Positions 54,417-62,055 of a DNA stretch of 64,000 nt are shown here, piece by piece. The first letter of the stretch is position 1; each line of letters opens with the position of its first letter. The position numbers and the translations under genes were made by a program. Source of the stretch: JAJZVS01 sp963708095. GTDB lineage: Bacteria > Pseudomonadota > Alphaproteobacteria > Acetobacterales > Acetobacteraceae. A model generated the notes under the pieces. The model was not told where the DNA came from and made no database searches. It worked only from the letters and a program-made list of their open reading frames with translations. The stretch spans positions 2,108,001 to 2,172,000 of the forward strand of contig OY970182.1 in NCBI GenBank assembly GCA_963708095.1. The letters run 5' to 3'.

Positions 54417-56072
54417 GGCTCTGTCGCGAAGTTGGTGCTGGGTCTGCCCTCTTATGGTGTGCTGAGCAGGCGGGCACGAAGCAGATCAAGCTTGGCTCGG
54501 CCGTGCATCTGGCGCTTCACCAGCTTGAGCTTGGTGTTCTGTCCTTCTGTCTGTCCATTCGACCATGAGTGGGTAAGGGCGGCTTTCACTGCGGCGCAAT
54601 CGTTGACGATACCGGTCGCGAAGGAGACCAGCAGGCTTAGTTTCGCATCCGAGATCCAAGTCTCCAGATTGGCACTCTTGCGGTTTTGGATCATGCGGTG
54701 GAACCGGTCCATGAGGTCACGTGCCGACACAAGATCCGGCACGGCACGCTCGATGATCGCGGCCATGGAAGCGAGGGTCTTCGACGGACGATCCCGTTCC
54801 GTCGTCATCATGCGGGCGATGCCACGGGCGGACGGCGACTTGCGCGGCGGACGATTGCCCGGCGCCATTCCCTCCTCCTTGCGCCGCCCCGTCGCCCACT
54901 CCGTCACCACCCGAAGACCGCCGCCAAACCCCGCTGCTTTCACCTGGCGCCAGAGTGCAGCACCGTTGCGGCAGCCGTCCGCCCAAGCCGCCTCAAGCTG
55001 CTTGATGAATGGATCGAGCGAATTCATCCGACTGCGGAAGACGTCGGTGCGCCCGCCACGCACCACCTGACGCACAACCCCGCGCGATTTTCCGGTTCGC
55101 CGCACGATCTCCTTGATTGCGATCCCCTGACTGGCGAGCGCCAGGATGGCGGCATTCTCCTCCTGGCGGCGAAGCCAGCCGGCATGCTGGCGGCGTTCGG
55201 CGCAACTCAGCAGCGTCGGATCAACGACACCCGCACCCACGGCAGTACGGATCGCACGCATCGACCGCTGCACGGCGCTGAGGAACCCGGCACTGGCGTT
55301 CTCCATCAGATGCCATCGGTCGGCCACTTGGACGGCTTCCGGGCGCCCCTCGCCGGCAGCCTGGATGTAGCCCGCGCCACGATCGCGCGCGATGACGCTG
55401 ATCGTGGGATGCTCGGCAAGCCAGGCGGTCACTGTCGCTGCCTCCCGATCCGGCAGGATGTCGATGATACGGCGCTTTTCCAGATCGCAAATGATCGTGC
55501 CGTAGCGGTGACCGCGCTTCCAGGCCCAGTCATCGATGCCCACCACCCTTGGTGCCAGATCCGGTCGAGGTGCATTGCGGCGGACCACGCGTAGCAAGGT
55601 GTCCTTGCTGACCGGCAGGAGGAGGCGTCGGGCTATGCTTTGACCGGGCCGTCCACCAAGGGCGAGGCCAACATGATGGACAATGCCCTCCAGACGCGTC
55701 GTCCGGCGTGCGAAGGGGCGAGACGCCGTCGCTTCGAGCCGCTCGGTAAAAATTTTCTGGTGGCACTCAGTCACCGCGCAGCGGAACCGGCGCGGGCACA
55801 GCTTGATGCAGACCAGCCGCCCCTGTGATGGAAGATCCGACAAGGCTCGCTGGTATTGGCTATGGATACGTGTCGAGACGCCGCCACAGGTCGGACAAAC
55901 CGCAGTCTTCGACATGGGGCGAGCCACAAGAACCAGCTTGTCCGCCTCCGATTCCACGCGTTTGATGACAAGCCCACAAGGCGCCAGCGAGATACCACGG
56001 CTCATGACGGCGATTCTCCATCGGGATGCCGCCTATGGTCCCGCCAGATTGCACCAACATTGAGTCTGAGCC
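54417..56072 (-). mobile_element. ISL3-family element
   Basis: Imperfect inverted ends: GGCTCTGTCGCGAAGTTGGTGC at 54417 and, inward from 56072, GGCTCAGACTCAATGTTGGTGC. 1656 bp with one intact transposase. No convincing 8-bp target duplication is visible, and the left flank is a truncated IS1380. Confidence 0.75.
54452..56005 (-). CDS. ISL3-family transposase
   Basis: 517 residues. N-terminal zinc-finger-like CPTCGGVSTRIHSQYQR, HTH, then the DDE_Tnp_ISL3 core: VVGIDDWAWKRGHRYGTIICD, VIARDRGAGYIQA and QVADRWHLMEN, with NGQTEGQNTKLKLVKRQMHGRAKLDLL near the end. Intact. Confidence 0.92.
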   Translation of the reverse strand: MSRGISLAPCGLVIKRVESEADKLVLVARPMSKTAVCPTCGGVSTRIHSQYQRALSDLPSQGRLVCIKLCPRRFRCAVTECHQKIFTERLEATASRPFARRTTRLEGIVHHVGLALGGRPGQSIARRLLLPVSKDTLLRVVRRNAPRPDLAPRVVGIDDWAWKRGHRYGTIICDLEKRRIIDILPDREAATVTAWLAEHPTISVIARDRGAGYIQAAGEGRPEAVQVADRWHLMENASAGFLSAVQRSMRAIRTAVGAGVVDPTLLSCAERRQHAGWLRRQEENAAILALASQGIAIKEIVRRTGKSRGVVRQVVRGGRTDVFRSRMNSLDPFIKQLEAAWADGCRNGAALWRQVKAAGFGGGLRVVTEWATGRRKEEGMAPGNRPPRKSPSARGIARMMTTERDRPSKTLASMAAIIERAVPDLVSARDLMDRFHRMIQNRKSANLETWISDAKLSLLVSFATGIVNDCAAVKAALTHSWSNGQTEGQNTKLKLVKRQMHGRAKLDLLRARLLSTP

Positions 56073-56396
56073 GAAGTGGGATCCCACCCCGAAGTTCGGC
56101 TATTACATTGATTTTGCTTGCGAAAGCCGCAATGGGCGGGGTCGCTTTTCGCGTCCAAACGAGCCCCCTCCAAACACGTAGAGTCGCAAGCAAAATCAAC
56201 GAGATGTCCGATTTTTAGGTAGCCGGGGCAAAACCCCGGGCACGCAGGTGCAGCATTGCGGATGACAATCTGCCAAAATGGCGGAATTCTGCGACTGTTG
56301 CTTGGCCAGAAGTCACAACGAACGCGGCAGTAGCCGAATTTGCCCGGGGTTTTGCCCCGGCTACATTTTTAGGAGGGGTCACGGTTGGATGCGATT
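56073..56396. other. Gene-free stretch holding a MITE-like element
   Basis: Between ISL3 and the HEPN-like gene. No gene; the MITE-like structure is listed separately. At 56098-56195 a further inverted pair, TGATTTTGCTTGCGA and TCGCAAGCAAAATCA, forms a ~98-bp element-like unit. Confidence 0.5.
56220..56363. mobile_element. MITE-like 144-bp element
   Basis: Exact 23-bp inverted ends TAGCCGGGGCAAAACCCCGG... at 56220-56242 and 56341-56363, flanked by ATTTTTAGG on both sides (56211-56219; 56365-56373, one base offset). Each end is itself hairpin-forming. It has no coding capacity. The host of its transposase is unknown. Confidence 0.7.
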
Positions 56397-57151
56397 TTAC
56401 ACTATGAGCGGGAGAAAGCCGCGGGTACCGAACTGGCGGCAATCATCGCCGACATGCGCGAGTTCATGGACACCGAGGTGCTCCAGCAGGAAATCGAGGT
56501 CGTCGTTCGACAAGACGTTCACTGCCTTGTCCACTTCTCGAGCCATCCTAATGGACATCGCGATCAAGCTCGAGATGTCCTTCAGAGTTGGTTGGCCGAC
56601 CTCGAAGTCATTCAGCAGCCGATCGACCGAAAGTCCAGCAAAGCTTTGCTCGATCTGCCCGGATGCTGCCCGCAACTTTTTCACCTGCTGAGGCGTCAGC
56701 GACGCGCGGGAACGCGGATGAACCACACGATTTCGCCAATGGATAAGCAGCGCGGCACCAGCGATTAGATGACTCTCTGAACCGAGTGCCTCAGCGGCCA
56801 CATCGGCGAGCTTTTCTGCACGGGACGTGTTGTTATTCCAGGCGTCACGGACAGAGCTGAAGGGGGTAATTGCGCGGTTGCCCACACAAATTCAGAGAGT
56901 GCTTCGCCAACACGAACGAGGATAGCCTCAAGCACAAACCTCCTCGATTTGCGCGCGGCAGCCACGCGGTCCCGCGGGTTCCAGGAGATGTTTAGAGTTT
57001 CCGGCTTCTCGTGGCCCTTTTCGACAGCATCAAGGCCGACGACAGTCGTGTTGAGGTTGGCCACTGCCTCGCCCACAGCGACGAGGAGGTCTCTGAGCGG
57101 CTGGATCGGGCTGGCGGGAGAGCTGCTGGCGCCGTCGGGACTCGAACCCAC
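56397..57151 (-). pseudogene. HEPN-like protein, one frameshift
   Basis: About 250 codons in two frames. The 5' part reads PIQPLRDLLVAVGEAVANLNTTVVGLD; a one-base change at the C-run near 56865 moves to FSSVRDAWNNNTSRAEKLADVAAEAL. The second part has LLIHWRNRVVHPRS: RNxxxH is the hallmark of HEPN ribonuclease domains used in toxin-antitoxin and abortive-infection systems. Family is an inference from this motif and the helical pattern. Its start is unclear and its 5' end overlaps a tRNA-like sequence. Confidence 0.5.
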
Positions 57152-57214
57152 ACTACCTGCTTTCAAGGCGTACTCCTCTAATCGGCAGGTGTGCTATCAT
57201 TACACTACGATGCC
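57127..57214 (-). tRNA. tRNA-like sequence with enlarged anticodon loop
   Basis: On the minus strand: acceptor GGCATCG pairs with CGGCGCC (one mismatch), TA, D arm GTGT/GCAC, anticodon stem CCTGC/GCAGG, and T arm GTGGG-TTCGAGT-CCCGA. The anticodon loop is 24 bases instead of 7, which is 17 too many, so the anticodon cannot be assigned. No CCA is encoded. Probably a pseudo-tRNA or an intron-bearing gene. Confidence 0.5.
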
Positions 57215-57620
57215 ATATGCGCTTGCAATGGCCACCAGTCTGATTATCACGGGACGTTAGTGCACCACGATCCGTCGTCACAGCGATGCTGGCCGGGTTC
57301 CGCGATCGGTTAACACCTGCCGGCCGGCGGCGTCCGCTTGCCCTGTCACTGACCCGAAATCGGTCAGGCAGCTCCCTGCCAAAAGATCCCAAGTGCCGGA
57401 AAGCCTTTCAGGAAAACGACAGCGACGATGAACAGGACTCCAAGACGTTTCGGCTCTGCAAACGACTTAGACGGAGATTGAGGATGCCGGCGAGTTCGCC
57501 GAACGAATACCCGAACGGCATCGACGATGCCTGAACAACCAGAACGGCCCGAGGCCTGAGCAGCTTCGGTTGCCTGCCGCCAGTGGCGGTCAGCCGCGCG
57601 CGCCGGCTAGCGTCGCGCCA
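57215..57620. other. Intergenic stretch, nothing recognised
   Basis: No supported gene or repeat on either strand. Confidence 0.4.
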
Positions 57621-57962
57621 TCAGTATCCATAGGGGTAGTAATACGGCATCCCGTAGGGATACGGATATGGATATGAGTATGCGTATGGGGATGGGTACC
57701 GATAGCGGTAACCGTACGGGTAGGGGGCGACGAAGCCGCCATAGCCGTACCCGAAGCCATAACCTCTCCGGCCGCGACCGTGGCCGTACCCCCCGTAACC
57801 CCCGCGATAACCACCGTAACCTCGGCCGTGGCCGTTGAAGCCAAAGCCACCGCCGCGAAAGCCTCCGCCACCACCACCCCAGCCGCCCCGAGCAAAGGCC
57901 GGTGACATGGTCAGTGCCAGCCCGAGAGCGGCCGCCGAAAGCGAATATCCGATGCGCCTCAT
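57621..57962 (-). CDS. Secreted Gly/Tyr-rich protein
   Basis: 113 residues. A typical signal peptide (MRRIGYSLSAAALGLALTMSPAFA, cleavage after AFA) precedes a GGW/GGGF/GYGG-rich segment and a C-terminal PYPYGY-type repeat. Such proteins are usually surface or periplasmic and of unknown function. GGGAGG eight bases before the ATG supports the start. The repeats give the DNA a low-complexity look. Confidence 0.75.
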   Translation of the reverse strand: MRRIGYSLSAAALGLALTMSPAFARGGWGGGGGGFRGGGFGFNGHGRGYGGYRGGYGGYGHGRGRRGYGFGYGYGGFVAPYPYGYRYRYPSPYAYSYPYPYPYGMPYYYPYGY

Positions 57963-58892
57963 GACACGCCTCCCTTCTTTGTTGAGGTGGGGCATGGGTT
58001 GTGATTTCACAATAGACGCGGGACCGCCTTCGCTGGCGCGGTCGCCATTCCGCTCCGCGCTGTGGGAGCATGGAGGGTCGAAGCGACCCCCAGGTCAGCG
58101 GAAGTTGCTGCCGCCCGCTTCGATCGGCGAAGGCCGCGGGAGGCCAGGCCCCCGGGCCAGGGTCGCTACGCTCTCGGCGGGGCGGCGCAGCATCGTCTCG
58201 GGCTGGCCTTTGGGCGCGACGACGCGGATCCCGCCAGCGCTTACGTAGGCCATCAAGAGCGCAGCGCCGTCGGCGGCCGATTCCGGAAGCCAGCAGCGCC
58301 TTCCCTGCTCCAGAGCGGCGTCCGCTCCCGGCGAGCCCCACGGGGTCATCGGCGCCCCGGCGTAGCCCATCCGCATGCAGGCGGCACGCGCCTCACTCTG
58401 TGTTGTCGGCTTCAGGCTGACGCTTTATTCATAACTGGCGGCTTAATCTGCACGGAACGCGCGTTCGCTTTGGAGTGACACGAAAGGTGTTATGTCGGTC
58501 TGTGTTGGGTCGACGGCTGCCGTCGAGGATTTCCAGGAACGAACGTCTGCTTGTCGCCGTTGCGCACTCCAAAGCGGTCGTTCCGCTTTCCGCCCAACTT
58601 CGGCCGCTGCCGACCGGCCGGTCGATAGGCAGCTATGAGTGCGAAGCTGCCGCTGGAAGATTTTCGGGCGGACTTCCGATTACCTCCCATCCCCGCCGAT
58701 CAGCACTGCGCCGGCGATCGGCCGCTTCGGGTCAGCATGAGCCGGTCGTAGCCGCTCCGTCCGGCGTTACCTAGGCGGCAGAACGCGCAGTCCAACTCGG
58801 ATACCATCCGACCGGGTCCCGAATTCGCCAATATCTTCGTCGACCGGCTACGGTCCGCTCCGCCACCCGGCCGATGCCTCGGAGACCCGTCC
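57963..58892. other. Intergenic kilobase without supported genes
   Basis: Several short open frames exist, none with family similarity or a convincing ribosome binding site. The core around 58560-58600 contains a GC-rich stretch reading as low-information repeat DNA. Confidence 0.45.
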
Positions 58893-59546
58893 ATGCAGCT
58901 GAACGCCGATCTTTCCCGCCCCGCCACGGTCGATAGCGGCGCGCTCGCCTGGGTTGCATCGCCCTTGGCCGGCGTGGAGCGGCGGATGCTCGACCGCGAC
59001 GGCGACGAAGTGGCCCGCGCCACCTCGCTCGTGCGCTACGCGCCGGGCTCCGCCTTCTCCCCCCACACCCACGGCGCCGGTGAGGAGTTCCTGGTGCTGG
59101 ACGGCGTGTTCTCCGACGAGACCGGGGACTTTCCGGCCGGCTTCTACGTGCGCAACCCGCCCGGCTCCCGCCACACGCCCGCCAGCGCTCCGGGCGCGGT
59201 GATCCTGGTCAAGCTCCGCCAGATGCCGCCGGAGGAAACCGTGCCGGTCCGTCTCGACACGCGCGATCCCGCGCTCTGGCGCGATCTCGGGCAGGGCCGG
59301 CGTGAGGCCGTGCTGTTCGACGCGCCGTGGGAGCGGGTGGTGATGCTGCGCCTCACTCCCGGCCATGCCGGCGCCGCCGAGACCTGGCCGCGCGGCGTCG
59401 AACTCTTTGTGGTGGAGGGCGATGTGGCGATCGACGGCACCGCCCACCGTGCGGGCACGTGGCTTCGTCTGCCGCCCGGCAGCCGCTTGGCGCTGGCAAG
59501 TCAGGGCGGCGCGCTGCTCTACTGCAAGACCGATCATCTCGGCTGA
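58893..59546 (+). CDS. ChrR-like cupin protein
   Basis: 217 residues with two cupin halves. The first has FSPHTHGAGEEFLVLDGVFSDETGDFPAGFYVRNPPGSRH, holding the His-His-Glu-His metal set; the second is weaker (GHAGAAETWPRGVELFVVEGDVAID). Resembles the C-terminal sensor of the anti-sigma factor ChrR but lacks its N-terminal zinc-binding anti-sigma domain. Four bases before the flavin oxidase start, same operon. Confidence 0.85.
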   Translation: MQLNADLSRPATVDSGALAWVASPLAGVERRMLDRDGDEVARATSLVRYAPGSAFSPHTHGAGEEFLVLDGVFSDETGDFPAGFYVRNPPGSRHTPASAPGAVILVKLRQMPPEETVPVRLDTRDPALWRDLGQGRREAVLFDAPWERVVMLRLTPGHAGAAETWPRGVELFVVEGDVAIDGTAHRAGTWLRLPPGSRLALASQGGALLYCKTDHLG

Positions 59547-59550
59547 CCAG

Positions 59551-60606
59551 ATGCCCGATCTGGTCGTCATCGGCGCCGGCCTCTCCGGCCTCGCACTCGC
59601 GCGGGCAGCGGCGGAGCGTGGCGCCGAATTGGTGGTGCTGGAAGCCCGCGCGCGCATCGGCGGGCGGGTGCTGAGCCATCGCACCGAGGCCGGCCCTTAC
59701 GACCTCGGCCCTGCCTGGGTCTGGCCCGCCATCCAGCCCCGCATCGCCCGGGCCGTGCGGGCGGGAAGGCTGGCGCTTACCGAGCAGGCGGAGGCGGGTG
59801 GCTTCGTCTTTCAGGACCAGACGGGGCGCATACAGCGCCTGCCGCACGGCTTCGCGCAGGAGCCGCCGAGCATGCGCATCACGGGCGGCATCGCGGCGCT
59901 GGTGGAAGCCGTCGCTGCCGGCCTCGCGCCCGGGGTGGTTCGGCTGGAACACGCGGTCCGGCGCATCGCGCTGACCGAAACGGGCGTTGCCGTCACCGCC
60001 GAAACCCGATCCGGGCCGATGACGCTACATGCCGCCCGCGCGGCACTCGCCCTGCCGCCGCGGCTGATCGGCGGGATCGAGATCGTGCCCACTCTGCCGC
60101 CTTCCGTGGGGGGGGCGCTTGCCGCCGTGCCGGGCTGGATGGCGGGACAGGCCAAGGCCCTGGCGCTCTACGACCGCCCGTTCTGGCGCGATGCCGGCCT
60201 GTCGGGCAGCGCGTTCAGCCAGGCGGGACCACTCGGGGAACTCCACGACGCGAGCCTCCCCGGCGCGGCCGAGGCTGCGTTGTTCGGCTTCTTCTCCTGG
60301 CCACCCGCCCTGCGCGCGGCGCGGCGCGCGGTCTTGCCGGGGCTGGTCGCCCGCCAGCTCGGCACGCTGTTCGGCGCGGAGGCCGCTCGGCCGTGCGAGG
60401 TGACCATCCAGGACTGGGCAACTGAACCCTTCACCGCGACCGAAGCCGACCAGGCCAACGGCAACGCACACCCGGACTATCGCCCGATCGCCCTGCCGGC
60501 GCGGTGGGGCAAACGGATCACGCTCTCCGGCGCCGAAGTCGCGCCCGAGTTTGGCGGCTATCTGGAGGGCGCGCTCGCCGCGGCCGAGGCGGCCGTTAGC
60601 GCGTGA
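59551..60606 (+). CDS. Flavin-containing amine oxidase-family protein
   Basis: 351 residues. FAD-binding VVIGAGLSGLALARAA, then LVVLEARARIGGRVLS, and the C-terminal FAD segment ITLSGAEVAPEFGGYLEGALAAAEAA. FAD-dependent oxidation of an amine or related substrate; the substrate is unknown. Translationally linked to the cupin gene. Confidence 0.88.
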   Translation: MPDLVVIGAGLSGLALARAAAERGAELVVLEARARIGGRVLSHRTEAGPYDLGPAWVWPAIQPRIARAVRAGRLALTEQAEAGGFVFQDQTGRIQRLPHGFAQEPPSMRITGGIAALVEAVAAGLAPGVVRLEHAVRRIALTETGVAVTAETRSGPMTLHAARAALALPPRLIGGIEIVPTLPPSVGGALAAVPGWMAGQAKALALYDRPFWRDAGLSGSAFSQAGPLGELHDASLPGAAEAALFGFFSWPPALRAARRAVLPGLVARQLGTLFGAEAARPCEVTIQDWATEPFTATEADQANGNAHPDYRPIALPARWGKRITLSGAEVAPEFGGYLEGALAAAEAAVSA

Positions 60607-60912
60607 GGTGCCGTCGGCCTCGAAGTCAGGTCAGGTGATCGCCGCGAACGGGTCGACGTCCCTATGGACTGGTTGGGCCCGACCTATCCACGGCTCGGGG
60701 CGGATGCGGCGTACCCAGTCGGCGAAGCTCGGGATAAAGCCGAGGTCCTCGCGGACATGCTGCTCGCCGATCAGCCGCAGCGGCACAACGCGCCCGGTCG
60801 AGATGGTGATGGTCGGCCCGAAGAATCGCTCCAGCATTATATGGACAGACTCTGCCAGAGAGCGCTTTCGGCGTAGGCTCGACGACGAGTACGACTGGGC
60901 TGGAGGTCTGCC
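60607..60912. other. Stretch before the recombinase pair, with a gene fragment
   Basis: Contains only a gene fragment on the minus strand (separate entry). The left end of the recombinase-bearing element should lie between about 60837 and 60912; no inverted ends were found. Confidence 0.45.
60631..60837 (-). pseudogene. DUF6915-like C-terminal fragment
   Basis: 68 residues: ERFFGPTITISTGRVVPLRLIGEQHVREDLGFIPSFADWVRRIRPEPWIG resembles, from memory, the C-terminus of a small protein family (DUF6915) seen on mobile DNA. The N-terminal half is absent; upstream codons are unrelated. Probably cut by insertion of the neighbouring recombinase element. Confidence 0.4.
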
Positions 60913-62055
60913 ATGTCGAACAATTCTATGAGCATTGATGCGCCTGCATTGGGTGGGTTCGACCCGGCTGCATCGCAGTTTTCTGTGTATCTCGATGCGT
61001 CGGGATGTTCGCCCAACACCGCGCGCGCATATGCTCAAGATCTTTCGCATCTTCGATCCTTTCTGGTTGAACAAGGTTTGGAATGGCCGAGCCTCACGCC
61101 CGCGCTTGCGGTCGATCTGCTGCTTCACCTTCGGAGCAAGCGGAGCCATCGTCGCGGTGCTGCCCAGTATCCCTCGCTCGCGACAGTCAACGGCGAGCGG
61201 GGCGCACGTCTCAGCACCGCGACGATCAACCGGGTGTTGGCCGCCGTGTCATCATTCTACGAGTGGGGCAGGATCACCGAGCGGTTCGATGGCCCTAACC
61301 CGATCACCCGTGTTCACGATCGCGCCGCCGCTCGGGTCTCGGAACGTCATCGGCCGTTCCTGACCGGCGTTGTGCCACCGCGCCAGATACGCAGCCCGGT
61401 GCGGCTACGGCAGGTACATCGCGTGCCCCGCCCGATGTCGAATGAGGACATCGACGCGCTGATCGCGCAGCTCCGCTGCCGTCGCGATCTGGCGATAATT
61501 CGCCTGATGCTCGACGGTGGTCTTCGTCCCGGCGAAGTGCTTGGCCTTCATCTGATCGATCTCGCCTACGGCAGACGGCGGGTGATGATCAGGGTCCGCT
61601 TCGATCATCCGCGCGGCGTGCGCAGCAAATCTAGAACCGAGCGCGTAGTCGATCTCCACGAGGCGGCGACACTGGAAGCTGTAAGCGCCTATGTGATGCG
61701 CGAGCGGCCGCAGGATACCGATACTCCGCACCTCTTCCTCGTTGGCGGACGCGGCCCGCGCCGGCATGAGGCATTGTCCTATTCCGCGTTGGTCAGGCTG
61801 TTCGCGCGGGCCTGCACCCGCGCTGGCATTCGGACGCCGTGGATTACACCACACGCGCTGCGCCACACCCATGCGACCCGCATGTGGGAGGGCGGCATGC
61901 GCGAGCTGACGCTCCAGCGACGGCTTGGCCACGCCTCGCCCGAAGCGACCCGCGTCTACACACGCGTTTCGGACCCGATCGTCGTCGCTGAGTATCGACG
62001 CGCTCTCGGCCTCGGCGACGCGCCTGCAACCGAGCCGGGGACCACAGCGTCGTGA
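60913..62055 (+). CDS. Tyrosine recombinase, TnpA-like of Tn554 type
   Basis: 380 residues. N-terminal core-binding domain (FSVYLDASGCSPNTARAYAQDLSHLRSFL) and catalytic domain with Arg in GGLRPGEVLGL, HALRHTHATRM (HxxR), LGHASPEATRVYTRVSD (His and nucleophilic Tyr). Its last bases overlap the GTG of the next recombinase. Length and order match TnpA of Tn554-type transposons. Confidence 0.88.
   Translation: MSNNSMSIDAPALGGFDPAASQFSVYLDASGCSPNTARAYAQDLSHLRSFLVEQGLEWPSLTPALAVDLLLHLRSKRSHRRGAAQYPSLATVNGERGARLSTATINRVLAAVSSFYEWGRITERFDGPNPITRVHDRAAARVSERHRPFLTGVVPPRQIRSPVRLRQVHRVPRPMSNEDIDALIAQLRCRRDLAIIRLMLDGGLRPGEVLGLHLIDLAYGRRRVMIRVRFDHPRGVRSKSRTERVVDLHEAATLEAVSAYVMRERPQDTDTPHLFLVGGRGPRRHEALSYSALVRLFARACTRAGIRTPWITPHALRHTHATRMWEGGMRELTLQRRLGHASPEATRVYTRVSDPIVVAEYRRALGLGDAPATEPGTTAS

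Noticed and set aside
57286..57534. Short plus-strand frame of 82 codons
   Set aside because: Arg/Ser-rich, no family, no ribosome binding site.
57621..57962. CRISPR-like repetition
   Set aside because: The periodic DNA is codon-level Gly/Tyr/Pro repetition in a secreted protein; there are no spaced direct repeats. No CRISPR array was found anywhere in the window.
58095..58376. 93-codon minus-strand frame
   Set aside because: Possible small hypothetical protein but no family signal, so left as intergenic.
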